Positions 1 to 5,712 of a DNA stretch of 8,899 bases are shown piece after piece. The notes under the pieces are model-generated. The model ran no database searches, was not told where the DNA came from, and saw only the letters and a list, made by a program, of their open reading frames with translations. The first letter of the stretch is position 1; the number at the start of each line of letters is the position of its first letter. This stretch comes from JAITWN01 sp964581365. GTDB lineage: Bacteria; Pseudomonadota; Gammaproteobacteria; SZUA-140. The stretch lies in assembly GCA_964581365.1 (NCBI GenBank), contig CAZOOF010000063.1:1-8899 (forward strand). The letters run 5' to 3'. Both the position numbers and the translations under genes were made by a program.

Positions 1-759
1 CTCGGTCGTGGTGTTCTGCGCTTCATCGAGGATGATGAAGGATTCGTTCAGGGTGCGTCCGCGCATATAGGCGAGCGGCGCCACCTCGATGATATTGCGC
101 TCAATGAGCTTGCTGACGCGATCGAAGCCAAGCATCTCGTAGAGCGCGTCGTACAGCGGCCGCAGGTAAGGGTCGATCTTCTGCGCCAGATCGCCCGGGA
201 GGAAACCGAGACGCTCGCCCGCCTCGACCGCCGGCCGCACCAGCAGAATCCGGCGCACCTGCTCGCGCTCCAGCGCCTCGACCGCGCAGGCGACGGCCAG
301 ATAGGTCTTGCCCGTACCGGCCGGCCCGATGCCGAAGTTGATATCACAGGAACGGATATTTTCCACGTAGCGACGCTGGTTCACGCCGCGCGGCACGATG
401 GCGCCGCTGCGGGTGATGATGCGCGTCCGCTCCAGCGGCGCCGCCTCGCCCTCCGGAGCGGGATCGCCGTCTCTGGCGCCATCATCCTCTGCCTGCAGCA
501 GGAGATGGACGCGCGCGGCCGGCAGTGCCCCGGCCTCGGTATCGGCGTACAGGCGCAGCAACGCGCGCCGCGCCGACTCCACCGAGGATTCCGGACCGAT
601 GATCCGGAAGACGTTGCCGCGATTGTTGAGCTCCACACCAAGTCGCCGCTCGATTTCCCGCAGGTTCTCATCGAACTGACCGCACAGGCGGGCCAATCGC
701 TGATTATCCTCGGGCTCGAGCACGAGTTCGCGGGTTTCAGGCGCAGCCTCGGGGCTCAT
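1..759 (-). CDS. ybeZ: PhoH-like P-loop ATPase (YbeZ family), C-terminus cut by window edge
   Basis: This frame stays open from an ATG at 759 to the window edge at position 1, giving 253 residues; roughly the last 90 of a typical YbeZ (about 350 aa in E. coli) lie outside. It is a soluble cytoplasmic nucleotide-binding protein of the PhoH family. The Walker A motif GPAGTGKT is at residues 145-152 and the Walker B region FIILDEAQNTT is near residues 241-251, with the acidic pair D245/E246. A less conserved N-terminal part (about 1-120) contains a segment, ELNNRGNVFRIIG, that resembles the KH-like N-terminal region of these proteins. It starts 48 nt after the miaB stop on the same strand. The miaB-ybeZ-ybeY order is widely conserved and links the family to RNA/ribosome maturation, so ybeY would be expected just beyond the left edge. 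The ribosome binding site is weak (GAGG directly before the ATG). Family call is secure; the exact cellular role of YbeZ is less clear. Confidence 0.93.
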   Translation of the reverse strand, partial: MSPEAAPETRELVLEPEDNQRLARLCGQFDENLREIERRLGVELNNRGNVFRIIGPESSVESARRALLRLYADTEAGALPAARVHLLLQAEDDGARDGDPAPEGEAAPLERTRIITRSGAIVPRGVNQRRYVENIRSCDINFGIGPAGTGKTYLAVACAVEALEREQVRRILLVRPAVEAGERLGFLPGDLAQKIDPYLRPLYDALYEMLGFDRVSKLIERNIIEVAPLAYMRGRTLNESFIILDEAQNTTTE

Positions 760-807
760 CCTCGTGGTTCCGATGCTGCCTGGCGCAACGACGCCGGGCC
801 GAACTGC

Positions 808-2178
808 TTAACAACAGATTGCTGCGCTGACTTCACTGGTCCTGTCCGTTGCCGTGTCGGCGATGATTTCGCCGCGCAGCGAGTTGATATTGCATGAGAC
901 GATGCGGACATCGACGAAACGACCGATCAGCCGGGCATCGCCCGGAAACACCACGATGCGGTTGTTCGCTGCCCGACCCGCCAGCTCCGAGGCGGACTTG
1001 CGCGAGACACGCTCGGCCAGCACCCGCTGCCGGGTACCTATCATGGTCTGATTGAATTCGGCGGCGATTTCATTGAGCCGCGACTGCAGACGCGCCAGCC
1101 GCTCTTCCTTCACTTCCTGGGGGACATCGTCCGGCAATGCCGCCGCAGGCGTCCCGGGCCGCGCACTGTAGATGAAACTGAAGGCGTGGTCGAAACGGAG
1201 TTCCTCGATCAGATCCATCGTCGCCTGGAAGTCCGCTTCGGTCTCGCCTGGGAAACCGACGATGAAATCCGAGGACAAACTGAGCGTCGGACGCGCCTGA
1301 CGCAGCCGGCGGATCAGGGAACGATATTCGAGCGCCGTGTGGCCGCGCTTCATGCGCGCCAGAATGTGGTCCGAACCGCTCTGTACCGGCAGATGCACAT
1401 GGTCGGCGAGTTGCGGCAGCTCACCATAGGCCTGCACCAGACTGTCGCTGAACTCCACCGGATGCGAGGTCGTGTATCGAACACGACCGATGCCATCGAT
1501 CGCCGCCACGTAATGCAGCAACAGCGCCAGATCCGCTTCGACCCCGTCCTCCGTCATGCCGCGATAGACATTGACGTTCTGGCCGAGCAGCGTCACTTCG
1601 CGCACGCCCTGGGCGGCCAGCGCCCGCACTTCCTGCAATACCGACTCGAACGGGCGGCTGACTTCCTCGCCGCGCGTATACGGGACGACGCAGAAAGTGC
1701 AGTACTTGCTGCATCCCTCCATCACCGAGACGAACGCGGTCGGACCCTCGGCCCGGGGAACGGGCAGGCAATCGAATTTCTCGATCTCGGGAAAACTGAT
1801 GTCCACCACCGGGCGGTGGGTACGCAGATGTTCATCGAGCATCTGCGGCAGGCGGTGCAGCGTCTGGGGTCCGAAGACCAGATCGACATAGGGGGCACGC
1901 TCGCGCAGCGCCTCGCCCTCCTGACTGGCGACACAGCCGCCGACACCGAGAACGCGACCGGGCCGCTCCTGCTTCCACGGGCGCCAGCGGCCTAGCTGAG
2001 AGAACAGTTTCTCCTGGGCCTTCTCTCGCACCGAACAGGTGTTTACCAGGATGACGTCCGCGTCTTCGGGTTGTTCCGCAAGCTCGAAACCACATTCAAC
2101 CAAGGCATCCACCATCCTGGCGGAGTCATACTCATTCATCTGGCAGCCGAAGGTCTTTATATATAGCTTGCGTTTCAT
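808..2178 (-). CDS. miaB: tRNA-2-methylthio-N6-dimethylallyladenosine synthase MiaB
   Basis: A complete 456-residue radical-SAM methylthiotransferase that converts i6A37 to ms2i6A37 in tRNAs reading UNN codons, in the cytoplasm. The N-terminal MTTase domain carries the three cluster-binding cysteines C12 (KTFGCQMNEYDS), C48 (VNTCSVREKA) and C82 (GVGGCVASQEG). The radical-SAM cluster motif is C156-x3-C160-x2-C163 (GCSKYCTFCVVPYTRG). A TRAM RNA-binding domain occupies about residues 380-443. Length and all six cysteines match the MiaB branch rather than RimO or MtaB. The start at 2178 is supported by the family-typical N-terminus (MKRKLYIKTFGCQ) and by AGGGGAG directly upstream, although the spacing to the ATG is very short. 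It lies upstream of the phoH-like gene on the same strand (48-nt gap) and is probably cotranscribed with it. Confidence 0.97.
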   Translation of the reverse strand: MKRKLYIKTFGCQMNEYDSARMVDALVECGFELAEQPEDADVILVNTCSVREKAQEKLFSQLGRWRPWKQERPGRVLGVGGCVASQEGEALRERAPYVDLVFGPQTLHRLPQMLDEHLRTHRPVVDISFPEIEKFDCLPVPRAEGPTAFVSVMEGCSKYCTFCVVPYTRGEEVSRPFESVLQEVRALAAQGVREVTLLGQNVNVYRGMTEDGVEADLALLLHYVAAIDGIGRVRYTTSHPVEFSDSLVQAYGELPQLADHVHLPVQSGSDHILARMKRGHTALEYRSLIRRLRQARPTLSLSSDFIVGFPGETEADFQATMDLIEELRFDHAFSFIYSARPGTPAAALPDDVPQEVKEERLARLQSRLNEIAAEFNQTMIGTRQRVLAERVSRKSASELAGRAANNRIVVFPGDARLIGRFVDVRIVSCNINSLRGEIIADTATDRTSEVSAAICC

Positions 2179-2244
2179 GCTCCCCTGGTAACGCAGTGGC
2201 GAAGGCCTCTAAGCTACTACTTTGACGCCGACATTTCCAGCCGG

Positions 2245-2277
2245 ACCGATGCCCGGGCCACTGCGCCGGGCATCGGT
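2245..2277. terminator. Perfect 12-bp inverted repeat between amt and miaB
   Basis: ACCGATGCCCGG at 2245-2256 pairs perfectly with 2266-2277 around a 9-nt loop. It lies 27 nt beyond the amt stop and 66 nt before the miaB start. It would form a very stable hairpin at the 3' end of the amt message. However, on the minus strand it is not followed by a T-run (the TTTT is on its upstream side), and on the plus strand it is followed by AAAA. It is therefore not a canonical intrinsic terminator. It may be a 3'-end stabilising or pausing hairpin, or a weak terminator. Confidence 0.5.
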
Positions 2278-2302
2278 AAAACTCCCACTCGAACCCTGTC
2301 AA
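2274..2302 (-). promoter_or_regulatory. Possible promoter for miaB (consensus -35, poor -10)
   Basis: A perfect TTGACA lies on the minus strand at 2297-2302, just after the amt stop codon. At 17-nt spacing the -10 position reads TTACCG, a poor match that falls inside the hairpin at 2245-2277. This is a weak candidate for a miaB promoter. I found no better -10 in the 126-nt gap, so miaB may instead rely on read-through from amt or on a promoter I cannot recognise. Confidence 0.25.
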
Positions 2303-2304
2303 GT

Positions 2305-3516
2305 CTATGATTTTGCGCGATATTCTATCCCTGACGGGGTCGAACGGATGCGGTGTATCGCCAGGTCCGCGCCGAGATGCTCCTGCTCGGCGCTCAAGCG
2401 GATCCCCACGGTGGCGCGCAGCAGCCCATAAACGAGGGTGCCGCCGGCCAGCGCGACCAGCACCCCGGCAGCGCATCCGATCACTTGTGACACCAGGCTG
2501 ACTCCGCCCATGCCGCCGAGCGTCTCCAGTCCAAAGATGCCAGCCGCGATGCCGCCCCACACCCCGCACAGGCCATGCAGCGGCCAGACGCCGAGGACAT
2601 CATCGATGTGCCAGCGGCTCTGCGTGAGGATGAAGGTCCATACGAACAGGGCTCCGGCGACCAGTCCGATGACGAGCGCCCCAATGGGATGCACGAGGTC
2701 AGAGCCCGCGCAGATGGCCACCAGCCCGGCCAGTGCGCCGTTATGGACAAACCCGGGATCGGCCCGCCCCACGAACAGGGCGGCAAGCACGCCCCCCATC
2801 ATGGCCATGATCGAATTCAGGGCGACCAGCCCGCTGGCCCCGGCCACCGACTGCGCCGACATCACATTGAAACCGAACCAGCCGACCGACAGGATCCACG
2901 CTCCCAGCGCGAGAAACGGGATACTGGAGGGCGGATGCGCGGTGATGGCGTCGCCCTTGCCGTAACGCCCGCGACGCGGACCGAGCAGCAGCACCGCCGC
3001 GAGCGCGAGCCATCCGCCCATGGCGTGAACGACCACCGAGCCGGCGAAGTCATGGAACGGCGCCCCGAACTGCGCCTCCAGCCAGTCCTGGAATCCGAAC
3101 AGCCCGTTCCACACGATGCCCTCGAATGTCGGATAGATCAGCGCCACGATCATGAAGCTCGCTGCGAGCTGGGGATAGAAGCGCGCCCGCTCGGCGATGC
3201 CGCCCGAAATGATTGCCGGGATGGCGGCCGCAAAGGTCAGCAAGAAGAAAAACTTCACCAGCTCATAGGCATTGCGCTCCGACAGCGCCGCGGCTCCATC
3301 GAAGAAACCGATGCCATAAGCGATGCCGTAGCCGATGAAAAAGTAAGCTACGGTGGAAACGCCGAAATCGCCGATGATCTTGACCAGGGCATTGACCTGA
3401 TTCTTCGCCTGTACCGTACCCACCTCGAGAAAGGCGAATCCGGCATGCATCGCCAGCACCATGACGGCGCCCACGAGCATGAACAGCACATCCCCTCCGG
3501 ACATGAATTCGTCCAT
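2305..3516 (-). CDS. amt: Ammonium transporter (Amt/MEP/Rh family)
   Basis: A 403-residue inner-membrane ammonium channel with about eleven hydrophobic segments. The twin pore histidines are H164 (DFAGSVVVHAMGG) and H314 (VWPLHGLCGVWGG), 150 residues apart as in E. coli AmtB (H168/H318). The conserved aspartate D156, the GWFGFN motif (residues 212-217) and ISGGIAER are also present. The cytoplasmic tail (from about 370, VGIRLSAEQEHLGADLA) keeps the form that in AmtB relays to GlnK. There is no cleavable signal peptide, unlike E. coli AmtB. The start is placed at the ATG at 3516 because AGGAGA lies 7 nt upstream; an in-frame upstream ATG at 3540 has no such site. No glnK is adjacent, so the PII partner must be encoded elsewhere. 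It is divergent from the porin, and the shared gap carries a sigma-54 promoter and NtrC-like sites pointing at amt, which fits nitrogen-limitation control. Confidence 0.95.
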   Translation of the reverse strand: MDEFMSGGDVLFMLVGAVMVLAMHAGFAFLEVGTVQAKNQVNALVKIIGDFGVSTVAYFFIGYGIAYGIGFFDGAAALSERNAYELVKFFFLLTFAAAIPAIISGGIAERARFYPQLAASFMIVALIYPTFEGIVWNGLFGFQDWLEAQFGAPFHDFAGSVVVHAMGGWLALAAVLLLGPRRGRYGKGDAITAHPPSSIPFLALGAWILSVGWFGFNVMSAQSVAGASGLVALNSIMAMMGGVLAALFVGRADPGFVHNGALAGLVAICAGSDLVHPIGALVIGLVAGALFVWTFILTQSRWHIDDVLGVWPLHGLCGVWGGIAAGIFGLETLGGMGGVSLVSQVIGCAAGVLVALAGGTLVYGLLRATVGIRLSAEQEHLGADLAIHRIRSTPSGIEYRAKS

Positions 3517-3554
3517 TATGGTTCTCCTAGTGTTCAACAACCCCGCACCGCCGG

Positions 3555-3570
3555 AGCAAGAAACGCACCA
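3555..3570 (-). promoter_or_regulatory. Sigma-54 (-24/-12) promoter of amt
   Basis: The minus strand reads TGGTGCGTTTCTTGCT. Against the RpoN consensus TGGCACG-N4-TTGCW it matches 10 of 12 fixed positions, including the near-invariant GG and GC at exactly the right spacing. Transcription would begin near 3545, giving a leader of about 29 nt before the amt ATG at 3516 and including its AGGAGA ribosome binding site. Sigma-54 control of ammonium transporters is well established in Proteobacteria, and NtrC-like sites lie upstream. Confidence 0.72.
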
Positions 3571-3608
3571 GACTGAAGCACCCTTTCAGATCAGAGGTAT
3601 AGCGTGAA

Positions 3609-3625
3609 TGCACTGGGAAATGGCA
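3609..3625. promoter_or_regulatory. NtrC-like binding site, proximal to amt
   Basis: TGCACTGGGAAATGGCA has the 17-bp form of the NtrC dyad (TGCACY-N5-RGTGCA). The left half is perfect; the right half ATGGCA matches 4 of 6. Its centre lies about 72 bp upstream of the predicted sigma-54 start of amt, a usual distance for an enhancer. Taken alone it is a moderate match; its pairing with the dyad at 3635-3649 strengthens it. Confidence 0.45.
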
Positions 3626-3634
3626 GCGCGGCAG

Positions 3635-3649
3635 GCACCAGAGATGTGC
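3635..3649. promoter_or_regulatory. NtrC-like binding site, distal to amt
   Basis: GCACC-AGAGA-TGTGC matches the NtrC dyad core GCACC-N5-GGTGC at 9 of 10 positions. Its centre is about 25 bp from the proximal dyad and about 97 bp upstream of the predicted amt start. Further GCACC half-sites occur nearby (at about 3578 and 3666). Two NtrC dimers side by side are the usual arrangement for cooperative activation, though 25 bp is not a whole number of helical turns. Confidence 0.5.
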
Positions 3650-3691
3650 GCCGTCGCCGTGAACGCACCATCGGGGAACATCGATTAACCG

Positions 3692-3720
3692 CATAGAGCG
3701 TACGTGTTTGACCGTATAAT
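3692..3720 (+). promoter_or_regulatory. Porin promoter with consensus -10
   Basis: A perfect TATAAT lies at 3715-3720, 37 nt before the porin ATG at 3758. Its -35 position at 17-nt spacing reads CATAGA and is poor. A TTGACC at 3708-3713 directly abuts the -10 and is too close to act as its -35. A good -10 with no -35 suggests dependence on an activator. Confidence 0.45.
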
Positions 3721-3757
3721 TCCACCCAACCCTCAATTGACCACAAGGAAAACAACG

Positions 3758-4876
3758 ATGAGAAATCGGCGCTGGAAGTGGGCTCTGGGAACGGCCCTGA
3801 TTGCTGCGGCGGCCACCAGCCATACACATGCCGCAATTCAGATTGCAGGGGAAAAACTGGAGGTAGCGGGACGCATCCACTTCTCGGCCGATCTCAGCGA
3901 TACCGACGGACAACCCGCGGACGGCACGGAAGAAGGCACCAACCTCGGCATTTCCAGCAACAGCTCCTATCTGCGCTTCGCCGGCAGGCACCCGCTCGAC
4001 ACCAGCTGGACGCTGCAATGGCAGATCGAACAGGGCTACCGCGGTGATGCCGGCGGCGGCAGCTGGGCGAGCCGGAACACCTACCTTGGCTTCGAGCATG
4101 CGCGCTACGGCAAGCTGCGTATCGGCTTCTACGACACGCCGTACAAAACGATGGGCAAGCGCTGGGCAGTGCTCACCGACACCGTCGCCGACCGGCGCGC
4201 CATTCTCGGCGCTGGCGCCGAATCCGCCAACGTGATGAACGTGCGCGCCGCGAATTCGATCATCTACATGAACAAGGTGAACGAGCTCGAATATGAACTG
4301 ATGTACGCGGCACAGGGGCAGTCAGGCGGCGATGGCGGCGCGGATGACAATGACAATGCGGCGCTTAGCGGCGCCTTCTGGTACACGGTCGGACCGCTCG
4401 AACTTTCCGGTGCGCTCGAGCACTGGTTCGGCTTCAATACCAATCGCCCCGACGGTCCCGACACCGACGGACGGGTTACCGGATTGCGGCTCGCAGCCCG
4501 GCATGCAATCGGAGCGAACGGCAGCGCAGGCCTGATCTTCGAGACCATCGACACCTCGGACGCCGAGATGGCGGAGCTCGACCGCGATATGATCGGCATC
4601 AATGGCAGCTACCGCTTCGGGAAAAACCGGATCGACGGCCAGCTGATGTATGCGGGGAATCGGCGCGGCCAGAGCAGTTCCGGCGCGATCAATCTCGGCG
4701 TCGGCATCGCTCATCAGTTCGATCGCCAGATCGAAATCTATGCCGCCGCCAGCATCACCGACAATGACGCCAACGCCCGCTACAAAGCCACCGACGGCGG
4801 GCATGGTGACGAGGTCGGCACCAATTTCGGCGGCACCCCGAGAGCGATTTCCGCCGGACTCGTCTATCGCTTCTGA
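3758..4876 (+). CDS. Outer-membrane porin (Gram-negative porin, 16-strand type)
   Basis: A 372-residue outer-membrane beta-barrel porin. Residues 1-25 form a signal peptide: basic MRNRRWKW, an Ala/Leu-rich core, then THA|A. The mature protein has the alternating amphipathic strands, Gly/Asn/Asp-rich loops and the strand opening LEVAGRIHFSADLSDTD typical of proteobacterial general porins. It ends in GLVYRF, the C-terminal phenylalanine recognised by the BAM machinery. An internal acidic loop (QSGGDGGADDNDN, around residues 189-201) is probably surface exposed or near the constriction. The ATG at 3758 is chosen because AAGGAAA lies about 8 nt upstream and a clean signal peptide starts there; an in-frame ATG at 3704 would put 18 extra residues in front of it. 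It is the only plus-strand gene, divergent from amt and convergent with tonB. Substrate cannot be read from the sequence; coregulation with amt is possible but not shown. Confidence 0.9.
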   Translation: MRNRRWKWALGTALIAAAATSHTHAAIQIAGEKLEVAGRIHFSADLSDTDGQPADGTEEGTNLGISSNSSYLRFAGRHPLDTSWTLQWQIEQGYRGDAGGGSWASRNTYLGFEHARYGKLRIGFYDTPYKTMGKRWAVLTDTVADRRAILGAGAESANVMNVRAANSIIYMNKVNELEYELMYAAQGQSGGDGGADDNDNAALSGAFWYTVGPLELSGALEHWFGFNTNRPDGPDTDGRVTGLRLAARHAIGANGSAGLIFETIDTSDAEMAELDRDMIGINGSYRFGKNRIDGQLMYAGNRRGQSSSGAINLGVGIAHQFDRQIEIYAAASITDNDANARYKATDGGHGDEVGTNFGGTPRAISAGLVYRF

Positions 4877-4900
4877 CCAGCCGGCAATCAAGAGCGGGCA

Positions 4901-4930
4901 GCGGGACCGGAAGCGAAACTCCGGTCCCGC
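4901..4930. terminator. Terminator-like hairpin between convergent porin and tonB
   Basis: GCGGGACCGG at 4901-4910 pairs perfectly with 4921-4930, and A4911/T4920 extends the stem to 11 bp around an 8-nt loop. It fills the 59-nt gap between the porin stop (4876) and the tonB stop (4936), so it can serve both directions. On the plus strand it is followed by CCGTTTC, only a short T-run; on the minus strand there is none. It is probably a bidirectional terminator or 3'-end hairpin. Confidence 0.6.
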
Positions 4931-4935
4931 CCGTT

Positions 4936-5712
4936 TCACGCCGGATCCATGAGCCGGTAACGTACCGGCAGCTCGGTTTCCATCCCCATGCGCGGCAGAC
5001 CGCGCGCATCCGGCAGCCGCTCGAGCCGGGCCAGCGCCTCCACGGCGGCGCGATCCAGCAGCCTGTATCCCGAGCTGGACAGCACGCGAAGGACGCTGAG
5101 CCTTCCGTCGGGCTCGACACGCAAAGCCAGCAGCACCTCGCCTTCCCAGCCACGCCTACGCGCCAGCAGGGGATACTCGAAGTACGGTTGCACCGCCTCA
5201 TGAATGCGAATCGCAAGCTGCTCGGCTGTCACCACCGGATCGGAGCCATCCTGCTCGCGGATCGCTTCATCACCTGAAGATGGGGTCACCGGTGAGAGAG
5301 ACTGTCCGGAAGCGATGGCCGACCCCGCCGGTGATTCCTGCAATGGCTCGCCGGCCGGATCAGGACCGGCCTCATCCGCTTCCGGACCTTCTTCACCAGC
5401 CGCAAGATCCGGGAGGATCGATTCCGGCGCTGGCGCTTCTGCAAACTCCTCCACCGGAGGCGCCGCATGCGGACCCCGCTCATCCGCCTCGCCCCGCGGC
5501 TCGTTCCGGGCAGCCGCAGGGTCGGCGTCAGCTTCTGACCGGGCCGTTTCGGCCAGAGGTGCGATCGACGGTCTCAGGGTGATGCCGATGGCAGCCACCT
5601 GGATGTCCGCGCCGCTCACCGGCTCACGGAATGCCAGCCAGGCGCCAAAGAGCGCAACATGCAGCGCCGCCGACAGGGCGAAGAACGCTGGCATGCGCGC
5701 CCTCATGCTCAC
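4936..5712 (-). CDS. tonB: TonB-family energy transducer, overlapping btuB
   Basis: A 258-residue TonB protein that couples inner-membrane proton-motive force to outer-membrane receptors. Residues 8-28 form a single membrane anchor with the SxxxH motif (S14, H18) used for ExbB/ExbD contact. Residues about 45-160 are a periplasmic linker rich in Glu, Asp, Ala and Pro. The C-terminal TonB domain spans about 165-255, with the YP pair (Y180-P181) and VEPDGRLSVLRVLSSSG. The linker is acidic rather than Pro-Lys, and I find no lysine in the whole protein. The GTG at 5712 is preferred because it overlaps the btuB stop (GTGA) and has GGAG 10 nt upstream; the ATG at 5706 would remove two residues. It should be translated by coupling to btuB and so fall under the same riboswitch. 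No exbB/exbD is adjacent. Confidence 0.9.
   Translation of the reverse strand: MSMRARMPAFFALSAALHVALFGAWLAFREPVSGADIQVAAIGITLRPSIAPLAETARSEADADPAAARNEPRGEADERGPHAAPPVEEFAEAPAPESILPDLAAGEEGPEADEAGPDPAGEPLQESPAGSAIASGQSLSPVTPSSGDEAIREQDGSDPVVTAEQLAIRIHEAVQPYFEYPLLARRRGWEGEVLLALRVEPDGRLSVLRVLSSSGYRLLDRAAVEALARLERLPDARGLPRMGMETELPVRYRLMDPA

Noticed and set aside
505..897. 130-codon plus-strand frame over the ybeZ-miaB junction
   Set aside because: It overlaps the 5' end of ybeZ and the 3' end of miaB in antisense and shows no recognisable motif.
1186..1995. 269-codon open frame on the plus strand opposite miaB
   Set aside because: Antisense shadow of a fully conserved miaB; no family features.
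2575..3576. 333-codon open frame on the plus strand opposite amt
   Set aside because: The translation is a low-complexity mix rich in Arg, His, Glu and Gln with no domain, while the opposite strand encodes a textbook Amt protein.
3708..3720. TTGACC directly before TATAAT read as a complete promoter
   Set aside because: Only one nucleotide separates the two hexamers, so they cannot act together as -35 and -10; only the TATAAT was kept.
3527..4099. 190-codon minus-strand frame spanning the amt-porin gap
   Set aside because: It starts inside the porin coding region, has no ribosome binding site I can support, and would run through the NtrC-like sites, the sigma-54 promoter and the amt ribosome binding region.
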